From NCBI GenBank assembly GCA_003194445.1, contig PQXF01000018.1, positions 1-56,444 on the forward strand: a DNA stretch of 56,444 nucleotides. The letters run 5' to 3'. The stretch comes from Candidatus Methanogaster sp. (GTDB lineage Archaea > Halobacteriota > Methanosarcinia > Methanosarcinales > Methanogasteraceae). A program made the translations under genes and the position numbers. Of the stretch, positions 42,204 through 52,403 are shown in pieces; the first letter of the stretch is position 1; the number at the start of each line of letters is the position of its first letter. The notes beneath the pieces were generated by a model. The model worked only from the letters and a program-made list of their open reading frames with translations. It searched no databases and was not told the DNA's origin.

Positions 42204-43061
42204 ATGTTGAAGGAATTACAGGATAAAAAAGCGATACTTGTGAAAGAACTTGAAGAACACAAGGACAAACGCAACGAATTGAATACCGAGGCAAGCAAAT
42301 GGTCTGCAGAACGCAATAAGTTGAACCGGACATCACGGATGCTAACGGACGAGGCGCAGCAGTTCAAACATGAACGCGACGAGTACAACAAAAAAGTAAG
42401 CGAGCACAAGGTGAAGAGAGACGAATGTAACAAGAAGATCAATGCTATCAATGCAAAGATCGAAGAAATCAAGAAAGACGCAAATCTCACCGGTGCATCC
42501 GTAAGCGAACTCAAACAAGAGATTGAAAGCCTCGAATTTAAGCAGCAGACCAACGTTTTATCGTCAGAAAAGGAGAAAGAACTTGTCGGCGCGATCGCCG
42601 CACTGGTCAGCGAATACAAGATGAAGATGACAGAGATCGAGAGAAATGCAGAACTCAAGTCAGCGCTTGAGGAGCTGGAGGGCCTGCGTGAAGAGGCGTC
42701 TCGATATCATGATGAGGTTACGGAATTTGCAGATCTGGCACAAGAATGCCATGATAAGATGATTAAGGTGTTTAGGGAAGGTGAGGGCATCAGAGTCAAA
42801 TCAGATCGCATCCATAGAAAATTCGTAAAAATTCAGGACGAAGCAGACCGCCATCATCACAAGTTCATCAAGACCCAGAAGGAAATCAGGGAACTGGAGA
42901 AGATGATTGCCAGCATCACAAGAAGAGGCAGAGAGGATAAGAGGAAAGTGGAACGAATGAAGGTTAAAAAAGAGGCAGAGTCGATATACAGTCTGTTCAG
43001 ACGGGGGGAGAAGATCAGTACCGAGGATCTGATGTTGCTTCAGCGGTCTGACCTGCTATGA
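42204..43061 (+). CDS. Archaeal coiled-coil protein (COG1340-like, 285 aa)
   Basis: Almost the whole chain is predicted coiled coil with highly charged heptads (ELQDKKAILVKELEEHKDKR to about residue 250), ending in a short globular piece (IYSLFRRGEKISTEDLMLLQ). Proteins of this type follow serB-like genes in many methanogens; function is unknown. An AAAAAGGAGG site precedes the ATG. Confidence 0.75.
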   Translation: MLKELQDKKAILVKELEEHKDKRNELNTEASKWSAERNKLNRTSRMLTDEAQQFKHERDEYNKKVSEHKVKRDECNKKINAINAKIEEIKKDANLTGASVSELKQEIESLEFKQQTNVLSSEKEKELVGAIAALVSEYKMKMTEIERNAELKSALEELEGLREEASRYHDEVTEFADLAQECHDKMIKVFREGEGIRVKSDRIHRKFVKIQDEADRHHHKFIKTQKEIRELEKMIASITRRGREDKRKVERMKVKKEAESIYSLFRRGEKISTEDLMLLQRSDLL

Positions 43062-43064
43062 TTT

Positions 43065-44138
43065 ATGAGAACTCTTGTATTATGCCTGGATCGGGATGAT
43101 GATATTGGACGGAAAGCCGGCATCGCAAGTCCGGTTATCGGCAGAAGCGCAAACATAGAGGCAGCAACGAAACTTGCGGTGGCGGATCCTGAGGATTCGG
43201 ATATCAATACGATCTTTGGCGGGGTGCAGGAGTATGACCGACTGAGCGCAGCTGGCACAGACGTTGAGATCGTCTGCATAGCAGGAGATCGTGATGTTGG
43301 AGTAGTATCAGATAACAAGATCGCTTTGCAGATAGACGATCTCCTTGACGGAGGTGAGTTTTGGAACGTGATCTTCATATCAGACGGAGCCGAGGACGAG
43401 TCTGTGCTGCCGATCATAGAGTCGAGGATAAAGATAAATTCGGTCAAGCGGATCCGGGTCAAGCAGAGCGAGAGTATAGAGAGCACATATTACCTCATTA
43501 AAGAGGTTCTCAGTGATCCGAAGATCAGAGGCACGATATTCATTCCGATCGGGCTTGCTTTCATCGTTTATGCAGTGTCGGTTGTAGCAGAACAACCAGG
43601 ATTAGCGGTTGCAGGCATTCTCGGGGTTGTCGGGACTTATCTCCTATATAATGGTTTTGGAGTCGGATCATCCATAGACCGGTACCGTGAAACCGCAACC
43701 GACTCCCTGTATCGGGGCAGGATCAGTTTTATAACATATATCGCAGCGATCATACTTGGGCTCATCGCAACTGTGCAGGGGGCAAATGCCTGCTGGGACG
43801 GAATGACCGGTGAAATTTTTCCGGGATATGTCCTATTATCGATGATCTTTGTGCAGGCGTCGGTCTGGTGGTATGTGTCTGCCGGATTGTTCTTGGGTTC
43901 CGGCAAGATCGTTGATCTGCGCCTCGAAGAAAGAGCCATCGGGAAGGCGTGGGCATTCCCGTTCTTTGTTGCTTCCGCCGGACTCCTTCTATGGGCTGCA
44001 AGTGCATACATCCTCACAACCACAGAATATCAGCAGGGTTATAGTATCCAGGATCTCATACTCTCGATCGTGGGTGCTATCATGATCGCGCTTTCAGGGA
44101 TATATGTTGCGACAAAGAGATATGGGGAACGGAAATGA
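43065..44138 (+). CDS. DUF373 family membrane protein
   Basis: The N-terminal half ([36 protein letters not shown]) is the DUF373/COG2237 soluble domain. The C-terminal half has about six membrane helices (from 155, [20 protein letters not shown], to 350). The 357-aa length is normal. It starts 3 nt after the coiled-coil gene and overlaps gpmI as ATGA. Function unknown; it may signal through a nucleotide. Confidence 0.8.
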   Translation: MRTLVLCLDRDDDIGRKAGIASPVIGRSANIEAATKLAVADPEDSDINTIFGGVQEYDRLSAAGTDVEIVCIAGDRDVGVVSDNKIALQIDDLLDGGEFWNVIFISDGAEDESVLPIIESRIKINSVKRIRVKQSESIESTYYLIKEVLSDPKIRGTIFIPIGLAFIVYAVSVVAEQPGLAVAGILGVVGTYLLYNGFGVGSSIDRYRETATDSLYRGRISFITYIAAIILGLIATVQGANACWDGMTGEIFPGYVLLSMIFVQASVWWYVSAGLFLGSGKIVDLRLEERAIGKAWAFPFFVASAGLLLWAASAYILTTTEYQQGYSIQDLILSIVGAIMIALSGIYVATKRYGERK

Positions 44139-45634
44139 AATGCATAATCTTAATAATCCTCGACGGGTTCGGGATTGCCGAGCCAAGCCGCGGTAACGCA
44201 ATCACGTACGCAAAGACGCTCAATCTCGATCGCCTGCGCAAAGAATACCCAACATGCAGCCTGCAGGCGTCAGGCGAGGCGGTCGGGCTTCCTGATGGGC
44301 AGATGGGTAACTCCGAGGTCGGACACCTGAATATTGGTGCCGGAAGGATAGTGTATCAGGATTTGACCCGCATAAACCGGGCAATAGCTGATGAAACGTT
44401 CTTTGAAAATCCGGTTCTACGACATGCAATCGAACACGCAAAGACGCACAGTTCCTGCCTGCACCTGATGGGGCTTCTCTCGGACGGTGGCGTGCATAGC
44501 CACATCACGCACCTCCGCGCTCTTCTGGAGATGGCGTCGGCAGCGAGAGTGCGCACGCAGGTACATGTGTTTCTCGACGGCAGGGATGTTCCGCCGAAGA
44601 GCGCTCTTGAATATATCGGCGCGGTCGATGACCTGATCGATGGCACGGTCAGCGGATTCCGCGTGGGCACCGTGATGGGCAGATACTATGCGATGGACCG
44701 TGACAACCGCTGGGATAGGATAGAGAAAGCGTATCGTGCCCTTGTTTCAGGCGAGGGCATACCGGCAGAGAGTGCGTCTGATGCCGCGGCAGAAGCGTAC
44801 GCACGGGGCGAGACCGATGAGTTCGTGCTGCCAACAGTCATGAAGGACCACATCCCGATCGCTGATACTGATTCAGTCATCTTCTTTAACTTCAGACCGG
44901 ATCGCGCCCGCCAGATCACCCGTGCGTTCGTGGATGACGATTTCAGCCATTTCAAGCGCAGCAAGTTAAGTAACCTCTGCTTCGTGTGCATGACCGAGTA
45001 TGACGCAACCATCGATGCACCGGTTGCGTTTGCGCCGGAAGAGATCAAGAATACACTTGGTGAGGTCTTATCAAAGATGGGTCTTACGCAACTGCGGATC
45101 GCAGAGACTGAAAAGTATGCGCATGTCACGTTCTTCTTTAATGGCGGCGTCGAGACTCCGAATCCGGGTGAGGATCGCTGCCTGATACCATCTCCGAAGG
45201 TGGCAACGTACGACTTGAAGCCAGAGATGAGTGCTTATGAGGTCACCGATGCTGTGATCGAGAGGATCGGGTCGTACGATGTGATCATTCTTAACTATGC
45301 AAACTGCGACATGGTCGGGCATACCGGTATCTTCGATGCTGCCGTGCAAGCGGTGGAAACGGTCGATACCTGCGTTGGCAGGGTCATTGATGCAGTTCTG
45401 GAGGTTGACGGGTCTGCGATCATCACGGCAGATCACGGCAATGCCGAGAAGCTGGTTATGGAGGATGGTACGCCGTATACTGCACATACCACGAATCCTG
45501 TGCCGCTGATACTGGTCACGGATCAGGCGGTCGGTGTCAGGGACGGGAAACTCGCAGATATCGCGCCTACGATACTTGAGATGCTTGGCGTGCCTAAACC
45601 AGCAGGGATGACAGGAGAGTCGGTTGTGGTGTAG
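44135..45634 (+). CDS. gpmI: Cofactor-independent phosphoglycerate mutase (iPGM, GpmI type)
   Basis: The 499-aa enzyme interconverts 3- and 2-phosphoglycerate. It begins [20 protein letters not shown] (metal ligand D10) and has the catalytic serine in [10 protein letters not shown] (S60). It shows the transferase insertion ([23 protein letters not shown]), [10 protein letters not shown], and the second metal site ADHGNAE. No defect is visible. A fragment of the unrelated-in-length archaeal ApgM type is found at 55874, so this bacterial-type enzyme may have taken over. Confidence 0.95.
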   Translation: MKCIILIILDGFGIAEPSRGNAITYAKTLNLDRLRKEYPTCSLQASGEAVGLPDGQMGNSEVGHLNIGAGRIVYQDLTRINRAIADETFFENPVLRHAIEHAKTHSSCLHLMGLLSDGGVHSHITHLRALLEMASAARVRTQVHVFLDGRDVPPKSALEYIGAVDDLIDGTVSGFRVGTVMGRYYAMDRDNRWDRIEKAYRALVSGEGIPAESASDAAAEAYARGETDEFVLPTVMKDHIPIADTDSVIFFNFRPDRARQITRAFVDDDFSHFKRSKLSNLCFVCMTEYDATIDAPVAFAPEEIKNTLGEVLSKMGLTQLRIAETEKYAHVTFFFNGGVETPNPGEDRCLIPSPKVATYDLKPEMSAYEVTDAVIERIGSYDVIILNYANCDMVGHTGIFDAAVQAVETVDTCVGRVIDAVLEVDGSAIITADHGNAEKLVMEDGTPYTAHTTNPVPLILVTDQAVGVRDGKLADIAPTILEMLGVPKPAGMTGESVVV

Positions 45635-45795
45635 ATGATTTGTTAGATGGGGTACGCGAAAAAGAAAGAAGGCGAGGTATGGTTCACACGCCTCCGCTGC
45701 TGATAACTCTTTTTGAGTGGCATCCACGCCACGATTCCCCGCGTTAGTTCCCATTCAAATCCAAATCGAGAACTCGCATTACACAAACCCATGAA

Positions 45796-45878
45796 TGCGG
45801 GGGAAGGGATTCGAACCCGTGAACTCCTTCGAGAACAGATCTTGAGTCTGTCGCCGTTGACCGCTTGGCTACCCCCGC
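45796..45878 (-). tRNA. tRNA-Leu (anticodon CAA)
   Basis: On the minus strand, the acceptor GCGGGGG pairs with CCCCCGC, followed by discriminator A as expected for Leu. The D-arm is GCC...GGC, the anticodon stem-loop is ACAGA-CTCAAGA-TCTGT (anticodon CAA, decoding UUG), the long variable arm has a CTC/GAG stem, and the T-loop is TTCGAAT. One T-stem pair (C-T) is mismatched. CCA is not encoded and no intron is seen. Confidence 0.95.
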
Positions 45879-45919
45879 ACAACGATCGCAAAGGCAAAGA
45901 ACCTTTCCGCCGCAATATC

Positions 45920-45927
45920 ATTTAAAT
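45920..45927 (-). promoter_or_regulatory. TATA box of the tRNA-Leu gene
   Basis: The palindromic ATTTAAAT lies 42-49 bp upstream of the tRNA 5' end on the minus strand, giving a leader of about 20 nt before the mature tRNA. Confidence 0.5.
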
Positions 45928-45961
45928 GTGTCGATCGTGCAAACCGGATACTGCCCACACC

Positions 45962-45969
45962 TTTAATAT
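45962..45969 (+). promoter_or_regulatory. TATA box of the marker-2-like gene
   Basis: TTTAATAT is centred 27 nt before the ATG at 45993, consistent with a leaderless transcript. Confidence 0.5.
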
Positions 45970-45992
45970 GCCATACCGCAAGCCAGATCATA

Positions 45993-46955
45993 ATGAACCT
46001 TGAGGCAATCGCGTCAGAGATCAGGAACTTCGAAGGAGTGACACGGAAAAAGTCGATCGCGGACATCGCAGAGATCCTTGGGACTGTGCGATCCGAGTAT
46101 ACGGACTGCATCGCGGACATCGGCGATGATGCTGCAATAATCGACATCGGCGGAGATGATGTGCTGCTATTTGCAGCGGACGGGATATGGAGTGCGATGC
46201 TTGGGGATCCGTGGTGGGCAGGATACGGCGCAGTCCTCGTGAACGTAAACGACATCTCCGCGATGGGCGGGCGCCCGATAGGCATGGTCAATGTACTCGC
46301 AACCGACGACGAAGAGACGTTAGCCGAACTGGTCCGCGGGATCAGGGACGGGGTCGCCAAGTTCGGCGTCCCGATGGTCGGCGGGCATCTGCATCCGGAC
46401 ACGCCCTACACCTCAAGCTCGGTTGCCATCGTCGGCATCGCAAAGAGGGACGCGGTCATCAGGAGCGACACAGCAGAGGCAGGGGATGCAATCGTTCTAG
46501 CTTATGATCTCGAAGGAAGGGTCGGGAAGAATTCGATCTATTCGTGGGATAGTACAACGATGAAGACTGCTGCAAGCGTCCGCGAGAAGTTCATGGTCAT
46601 GCAGACGCTCGGGGAGCGCGGTCTTGTGACGGCTGGAAAGGACCTCAGCAACCCCGGCACGATCGGGACGCTTGGGATGCTTCTTGAAACCAGCCGCAAA
46701 GGTGCAAGTGTCGATATAACAGCGATACCCCATCCCGATGGGGTGGACTTTGTTCACTGGTTGAAGATATATCCTGCAATCGGCTATGTAGTGACAACGC
46801 GGGATGCGGACGAGTGCGTGAGGGTTTTTGAGGATGCGGGGCTTGATGCGGCGGTTGTCGGGGTTATCGATGACGGATCGTGCCTCGATATTTATGAAGG
46901 CGATGATAGAGTCACGGTCTTTGATTTCAGGCAAGATGTGATAACCGGAATTTAG
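45993..46955 (+). CDS. AIR-synthase-related protein, methanogenesis marker 2-like
   Basis: The 320-aa protein has the PurM/ThiL/SelD-type ATP fold: IGDDAAIIDIGGDDVLLFAA, a NVNDISAMGGRPIGMVNVL loop and GKDLSNPGTIGTLGMLLE. The layout matches methanogenesis marker protein 2 (selenophosphate-synthetase-related) rather than thiamine-phosphate kinase. Such genes occur in organisms with methyl-coenzyme M reductase, which is the main clue to lifestyle in this window. Enzymatic substrate unknown. Confidence 0.8.
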   Translation: MNLEAIASEIRNFEGVTRKKSIADIAEILGTVRSEYTDCIADIGDDAAIIDIGGDDVLLFAADGIWSAMLGDPWWAGYGAVLVNVNDISAMGGRPIGMVNVLATDDEETLAELVRGIRDGVAKFGVPMVGGHLHPDTPYTSSSVAIVGIAKRDAVIRSDTAEAGDAIVLAYDLEGRVGKNSIYSWDSTTMKTAASVREKFMVMQTLGERGLVTAGKDLSNPGTIGTLGMLLETSRKGASVDITAIPHPDGVDFVHWLKIYPAIGYVVTTRDADECVRVFEDAGLDAAVVGVIDDGSCLDIYEGDDRVTVFDFRQDVITGI

Positions 46956-47694
46956 GTGAACCGCGATTGAACAAAACATGAAAGGGATAGGGGTTTTCAC
47001 GTTTCGAATACGGAACCCTGCAACGCAGCGATACTTATCTCTGATCATCTGCACTCTCCTGCCTCTCCTGGCATCCACGTCTTTGCGCAAGCGGTGAAAG
47101 CGGGATTGCGGCACCAGTTCTCAAGCGGCAGCACCGCGGTTGCTACAGCTCGTGGTGTGAGACTGCTAGTACTCGTCGCCTGCGGTGACCGATCCGGACA
47201 GGGGTGGTGCAATCGAGGTCATCGCTTCGGCTTACTTGGTCATTGCACTCACCGGCACGACCGGCGAACGGCACAATCGAAAACTCCAGTGAAATCACTC
47301 TGATTTTGTGGTAGTGTCCCATAAAGGCAGACATTGATAATTCCGACATTCTGGAGTGTATGAGTGCTGATCAGCACACAAAAACGATCATGGTATATAC
47401 CAAGGAGATAGAGCGGAGAAGGCGATTCATCGATGTTGCAAGCAGGATCAGAAAGCCGACAATCGCGCCAAAGACCGGACGATCAACGACAGGGAGTAAA
47501 GGCAGTGGAAGACACTCGGATTTTTAGACAGCATCCCAAACGCCTTGATAAGTTATCGACCTCGCCCCCAAATCGATCATTATTTATATGTCTGCCAAAC
47601 TATTTATGATGGTTTGCGCCCCCCTCCCGATTCTTATATGTGGTTTCATGTTACTATATGAAAGCATCAGACTGCAATACGGACGAATCATCCC
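46956..47694. other. 739-bp gap with degraded or non-coding sequence and trpA promoter
   Basis: The first 380 bases contain stop-interrupted segments in all frames that may be remains of a gene I cannot name. A small ORF (47360-47527) follows. Near the end are TATA-like TATTTATAT (47581) and TTCTTATATG (about 47632) upstream of trpA. No trpB or other tryptophan gene is present. Confidence 0.45.
47360..47527 (+). CDS. Possible small basic protein (55 aa, hypothetical)
   Basis: The ORF begins MSADQHTKTIMVYTKEIERR and is rich in Arg, Lys and Gly. A weak GGAG lies upstream of the ATG. No family is recognised; it could be a decayed remnant or a chance ORF. Confidence 0.3.
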   Translation: MSADQHTKTIMVYTKEIERRRRFIDVASRIRKPTIAPKTGRSTTGSKGSGRHSDF

Positions 47695-48480
47695 ATGAAC
47701 ATCGAAGACAAATTCACTGAACTGAAAACCCGAAACGAAGGCGCACTCATCGCATATATCTGCGCGGGCGACCCGACGCCAGACGACACTGCGGCGATTG
47801 TGTACGCACTGGTACGCGGCGGCGCGGACGTGATTGAACTGGGACTTCCGTTCTCGGACCCAATCGCGGACGGCCCGACGATCCAGGCATCGATCGAGCG
47901 GGCGCTTGATGCTGGAATGAATCCTGACATATTCTTCGATCTTGTCAGATCGCTTGATGTTCCTGTTCCGCTTGTGGTGATGACTTACTACAACATTATA
48001 TTCAAGCGCGGGCTCGAACGATTTGTACGCGACTGTGTAGAAAGCGGGATATCCGGCATCATTGTCCCTGATCTTCCGGTCGAGGAGTCGGAGGGCCTCG
48101 CCGCGCAGTGCGAGGCGCAGGGGATTAATCTCATCTTCCTGATCGCGCCGACCACGTACCCGGAAAGGATGCACAAGATCGTCGATGTCGGATCTGGCTT
48201 CATATATCTCGTTGCAAGAATCGGCGTCACCGGTGCAAGGGATGATGTCGCGGCATCGACACTCTCCTTAATTGATCTCGTGCGCGGCACAACCCGGACA
48301 ACAACACCACTTGCAGTTGGATTTGGCATATCGACGCCGGATCAGGCATCTGCCATCATAAAAGCGGGAGCAGATGGTGTAATCGTCGGTTCTGCGTTCG
48401 TGAACATCGTCGCAGACCGCGTAAACGTACCGGAACGCATCGAAGAACTTACACGGGAACTGAAATCCGCTGTGGCATGA
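47695..48480 (+). CDS. trpA: Tryptophan synthase alpha subunit
   Basis: The 261-aa TIM-barrel protein cleaves indole-3-glycerol phosphate. The signature IELGLPFSDPIADGPTIQ supplies the catalytic pair E48 and D59. The phosphate-binding end has VGFGISTPDQA and GADGVIVGSAFV. Length is normal. It stands alone, with no trpB within the window, so its beta subunit must be encoded elsewhere. It converges on the 123-aa gene, 22 nt away. Confidence 0.95.
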   Translation: MNIEDKFTELKTRNEGALIAYICAGDPTPDDTAAIVYALVRGGADVIELGLPFSDPIADGPTIQASIERALDAGMNPDIFFDLVRSLDVPVPLVVMTYYNIIFKRGLERFVRDCVESGISGIIVPDLPVEESEGLAAQCEAQGINLIFLIAPTTYPERMHKIVDVGSGFIYLVARIGVTGARDDVAASTLSLIDLVRGTTRTTTPLAVGFGISTPDQASAIIKAGADGVIVGSAFVNIVADRVNVPERIEELTRELKSAVA

Positions 48481-48502
48481 TGATGGCTACTGGTATGTAA
48501 TA

Positions 48503-48874
48503 TCACGGTGTTGCCGGTAGATTCACCTCTTCATCTACATATCCAACCGTCTCAATCTCGATCTTGATGCCTTCCGAATCCACAGAGATAGGGGGATTCG
48601 GATTCATCACGGTTCCACCGCCTTTTGAGACGAGTAACCCCTCATGTACCAGCTGGTCGGCTATCTGTATAAGCTCCCTATCGTCGACATCCCCAAAGAC
48701 GTTCTTGAACAGATCGATGATGTCCAGTATCTGGATGCCACTTAATCCTTTAGGCCTCATATAGTTAGCATACGCATCGTTGTCTGCGAGTACATTGACA
48801 ACGAACATAGTCCTACACCGATTCTCAAAGAAGAGATCATCTTCGCTTAGTCCCATTATTCCTCCATCGGTCAC
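48503..48874 (-). CDS. Conserved-looking hypothetical protein downstream of aIF2-beta (123 aa)
   Basis: The chain has helical motifs ([36 protein letters not shown]) that could form a small winged-helix-like domain, and an acidic beta tail ([16 protein letters not shown]). The ATG overlaps the aIF2-beta stop by 4 nt; an internal Met at residue 7 is an alternative. Function unknown. Confidence 0.65.
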   Translation of the reverse strand: MTDGGIMGLSEDDLFFENRCRTMFVVNVLADNDAYANYMRPKGLSGIQILDIIDLFKNVFGDVDDRELIQIADQLVHEGLLVSKGGGTVMNPNPPISVDSEGIKIEIETVGYVDEEVNLPATP

Positions 48875-49494
48875 TCTGATTTCCGTTCGAGTAGTTCAGC
48901 GAATGCGAGTGTGCCGGAGATGCTCTTGATTTTTATGCTTACGATCTCACCTTTGATCGTCTTTGGGACATAGATCGTATATTTGTCGATCTGGGTAAAG
49001 CCGTCACCTTTTCGACCGACCCCAGTGATCTTGACATCGTACACCCCGCCTTCTTCTATCGGCTCCTTTGCCTGTACCTCACGAACCTTACGTTTCCTGA
49101 TCGGCCGGTGCGCACCACATGCATCACATTTCAACGTCAGCACACGGTCGCTGCGCACCAGTGTGGTGTCAGGACGTCCGCACTCAGAGCATATCACAAA
49201 CTCATCAACATAAGCCTGGATCTGAGACTGGATAGTCTCGGTGGTGAACTTTCCCTGAAAGATCACACGGGTCCCGTCGAATTTGCCAGCAGTTCCAAGT
49301 TCCCTCAGTAGATACTTCAGCAGGTGGGTCGGGTCTCGATTGATGGTATCGGTGATCTCAAGAAAGTTTCTTAAAACGGTGGTTTTCCCCTCTATGATCA
49401 CGTCTACCCCCGGAACTGAGAAACGCACATCGGTCGTCAGATAATCCGGCATCTGTTCGAATGCCCGGTCCAGGTTTCCTGCATAATCGGTCAT
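48871..49494 (-). CDS. Translation initiation factor aIF2 beta subunit with TRAM domain
   Basis: The 207-aa protein has the aIF2-beta core (about 1-85; [14 protein letters not shown]), a four-Cys zinc ribbon ([11 protein letters not shown]...CDACG, about 100-130) and an extra C-terminal TRAM domain ([18 protein letters not shown], about 147-205). The TRAM extension is seen in some methanogen lineages and probably binds RNA. It is coupled to rpl10e by an ATGA overlap. Confidence 0.9.
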   Translation of the reverse strand: MTDYAGNLDRAFEQMPDYLTTDVRFSVPGVDVIIEGKTTVLRNFLEITDTINRDPTHLLKYLLRELGTAGKFDGTRVIFQGKFTTETIQSQIQAYVDEFVICSECGRPDTTLVRSDRVLTLKCDACGAHRPIRKRKVREVQAKEPIEEGGVYDVKITGVGRKGDGFTQIDKYTIYVPKTIKGEIVSIKIKSISGTLAFAELLERKSE

Positions 49495-50006
49495 TGAACC
49501 AGTTCCTGCCCCTTATCGATCACGATGCTGACCGGCGTTGGAAGTTTGTATCCTGCACGCCTCATCGACTCTTTTGCGTGCTGGAACTGCTGTGGTTGTA
49601 CCGATACCGTAAAGACGCGCTGCCCCGTATGCACCCGTGCGGCAGTCCCGACCAGTTTTCCAAATGCATGCCGCATGCCACTTGACACCCGGTCAGCGCC
49701 TGCGCCAGTTGCCTGCTTATTCTCCCGAAGCACCTGATGCGGGTATACGCGCAGTTTCAGATGGAAATTCGTACGTCCGGCTTCCCTGAGCAGATACCTG
49801 TTTGCGGTGATCCGTGCAGCTTCAAGCGCGTTGTGCCTAACTTGACACTGTTCTTTTGCGATTAGGGATATGGAAACTGGAAACTCCTCTGTGAGGTTTC
49901 CCATGTCATAACTTACGATGTGACTGCCGGGTACCCCGCCCATGTATTCACGACGTGTATACGGGCGCTTAAACTTGCGGTACATTTTCGCGGGTTTGGT
50001 TACCAT
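49491..50006 (-). CDS. rpl10e: Large ribosomal subunit protein L10e (uL16 family)
   Basis: The 171-aa protein contains the family blocks [70 protein letters not shown] and a [15 protein letters not shown] end. It sits at the P/A-site tRNA region of the large subunit. AAGGAG precedes the ATG, and a TATA-like TTTATAAC lies near 50047-50055. First gene of an operon with aIF2-beta. Confidence 0.95.
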   Translation of the reverse strand: MVTKPAKMYRKFKRPYTRREYMGGVPGSHIVSYDMGNLTEEFPVSISLIAKEQCQVRHNALEAARITANRYLLREAGRTNFHLKLRVYPHQVLRENKQATGAGADRVSSGMRHAFGKLVGTAARVHTGQRVFTVSVQPQQFQHAKESMRRAGYKLPTPVSIVIDKGQELVQ

Positions 50007-50112
50007 TTATATGCTCCTTTTTCTGTATATCTGGCGGGTTTGTGGTTATAAATGTTGGGATTGCCGGAAGCGTGATCGCTTAAGTAAAACGCACAACCAA
50101 ATCCCATCCACC

Positions 50113-51291
50113 CTACCTACCAACGATCAGTTTTGCAAGCGTCACAGGAGACCTGCGGGTGCACCACCTGTTGAATTCGGTGTAGGTCATATCACCTCTC
50201 ACGGTTCTCAGATATTCCATAAACAACCTCTTGTCCTTCCATAACGCCTTTAAAAATAAGTTTCGATGATCATAAGCAAAGTTTGCAAATTTCAGTGCAG
50301 ATTTTAGATCATAATTAAACTCCTTTTCACACCTCATCACATATTCCTGCAAGAATCTTTCAGAGAAATCGCCCCCCTCGACAGTGTCTGCCGTGACGTC
50401 TGCTGCTATTTCGCCGCTTTTCAGAGCATAATATATCCCCTCGCCAAGAAAAGGATCGACAAAACCGGCAGCATCACCTGTTAGCAGCACACGGTCACTA
50501 TGTATTCTCCGATCAAAGCCACCAGCAGGAATTCTATAGCTGTTTATTCCACTTATCTTGCCTTCGATATCGATATTCTTCTGTAACGAGACGTCTCTGA
50601 CAAACCTGCTGAACGATCCCTTCAGGTCATGCGCTCGTGTGATAAGTTTGCCGATGCCTATCGAGATGTGATCCCTCTTCGGAAATACCCATCCGTAACC
50701 CCGGTCTCCGATGAAATAAAATTCAGTAAATCTATCGCCGACACACTCCTCGACCACGGCCTCTCCAAGTTCGACCTCCGCTTCCAGACACATACCGATA
50801 TCATCACCCCAGCGCGTTCTTATGCCTGATCTTCTCGCTATCGTGCTGTTCACCCCGTCAGATCCGATAACCATCCTCGAACGGTACTGGTTTTCGGATG
50901 TCACCACCTCCACATAGTCTTTATTGAAAAGAACATCTTTAACTGCCTCGCCATCCTGAACCACGGCACCCGCGTCCTCCGCTCTGCTGGCAAGCCAGTG
51001 ATCAAGACTCTCCCGTCGCGTCATCACCGCGACCCTGTCACCAATTGTCCCTGCGAAGTTTCGGTAATCAGGCAGAAAGATGCGTGCACCGAATGTCTCA
51101 CGCTCGATTAATTCCTTATCGATCCCACCGATGACATCCAGCGCTTTCTGGGTGACTCCGCCGCCGCATGTCTTGCTTCTTGGATGTGTCGCCTTCTCAA
51201 GCACCAGCACAGAAAGTCCGTCTCGGGAAGCTCTCTCTGCGGCAATCGAGCCTGCAGGACCTCCGCCGACGATAATCACATCGTACATCAT
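50113..51291 (-). CDS. Geranylgeranyl reductase family flavoprotein
   Basis: The 392-aa FAD enzyme opens with YDVIIVGGGPAGSIAAERAS and has SKTCGGGVTQKALD, GSDGVNSTIARRSGI and GDAAGFVDPFLGEGIYYALK, the standard GGR pattern. It probably hydrogenates the isoprenoid chains of archaeal membrane lipids using reduced ferredoxin. In Methanosarcina the enzyme works with a ferredoxin encoded next to it; here a ferredoxin gene lies 2.4 kb upstream. The start is at 51291 or the next ATG at 51288. Confidence 0.9.
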   Translation of the reverse strand: MMYDVIIVGGGPAGSIAAERASRDGLSVLVLEKATHPRSKTCGGGVTQKALDVIGGIDKELIERETFGARIFLPDYRNFAGTIGDRVAVMTRRESLDHWLASRAEDAGAVVQDGEAVKDVLFNKDYVEVVTSENQYRSRMVIGSDGVNSTIARRSGIRTRWGDDIGMCLEAEVELGEAVVEECVGDRFTEFYFIGDRGYGWVFPKRDHISIGIGKLITRAHDLKGSFSRFVRDVSLQKNIDIEGKISGINSYRIPAGGFDRRIHSDRVLLTGDAAGFVDPFLGEGIYYALKSGEIAADVTADTVEGGDFSERFLQEYVMRCEKEFNYDLKSALKFANFAYDHRNLFLKALWKDKRLFMEYLRTVRGDMTYTEFNRWCTRRSPVTLAKLIVGR

Positions 51292-51309
51292 ATTTGCTCA
51301 ATATTAAAT

Positions 51310-52382
51310 TTAGAATAAATTTTTCAGAAATAACAGAACTGTTGCGGACGCCCCGGTCTTAGTCAACATCGATGCCAGAGGAATGGTGGTACTTCCTAAG
51401 ACTTGTGCAACTGTAGTATATCCAAAGGGCCAAGTTTTCATTTTGTTGACATTTTTTTGAACGAAAAGAGTCCCTTCAAGTTTATTCTTTATACTCCCTG
51501 GGTAAGAACCATTACTCGGGCTTTTAGCAATTTCATCATGATATATCATTAATGACTCATCTATAGTAGATAATTTATCTTCTTTGAACTTTTTGAGCGC
51601 TTTGTGCGCACTGAGTAAGGGAATAAAGAATGAGATGAGGGCCGCGCTATATGCCACAATCAATACCAAACTACCGTAATAACAGATTAAGATTCCGCTA
51701 TTTTTCCATGGCGCAAAAAACAATAGTATAGCTACTAATGTGGCACCAACCGTATCATGTATAAAAATTGAAAACGAGAGCGTTCCAAAAATCCTCATCC
51801 CCCCATCCCATCATGATGAAACGGATTGATTCGCATTGGTTGTTTCCCTATTCCATGTAGCATCAGCGATGTACAGATCATCAACCATAAATCCAATGCA
51901 CCCCCTATAAGAACTAAGTTCATTTCAATTAAAAGCCAAAAATTAGCTAAGAAGGAACCATACCATAACCCCCTCACACCCAATACAATATTTCCAAGTA
52001 TGAGGATGCCCAAGCAAAATAATACCATACCTCGGCTTCGAAAGGCTAAGAAAATAAATCGCTCGTAAATATTTTGGTACGTTTCATCTTTTAACTCTGT
52101 CAGCTGTCCTACAATCATAGAATAATTCTTTACCTTTTTCTCGAGATAAAGATATACAGAAAGCAGATAAAAACCTGTAAAAGCTCCGAACGGAGTAGCC
52201 CAGTCATAAACTAATTGTTCGTATTCACCACAACCCCAACACGTTACAATGTGCAATATATATAACAGAGACAAAATAAGCGCCAATGTAACAGCAGGTG
52301 GCAGGGGTAATTTTTTGGTGAACTGATTGACCACAGATGGATACTCAGCATCAAGACGATTCTTGAATTCTTTTTTTATCAT
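51310..52382 (-). pseudogene. Integral membrane protein split by a frameshift in a G6 run
   Basis: Two open frames meet at 51795-51798: an upstream 195-aa part with several helices ending NPFHHDGMGG, and a downstream 162-aa part starting MRIFGTLSFSIFIHD. Adding one G to the six-base run at 51799-51804 gives one protein of about 358 aa with a continuous PFHHDGMGGMRIFGTLSFS junction, a layout known in other membrane proteins (PFHPDxxGG followed by a helix). The local sequence is AT-rich. It may be a true mutation, a phase-variable tract or an assembly error. Confidence 0.65.
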
Positions 52383-52403
52383 TCATATCCTCCGAAATTT
52401 GTT

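Noticed and set aside
47094-47303. 69-codon ORF rich in Arg, Gly and Cys
   Set aside because: Composition is atypical, there is no ribosome site and the other frames are equally broken. It is probably non-coding or a relic.
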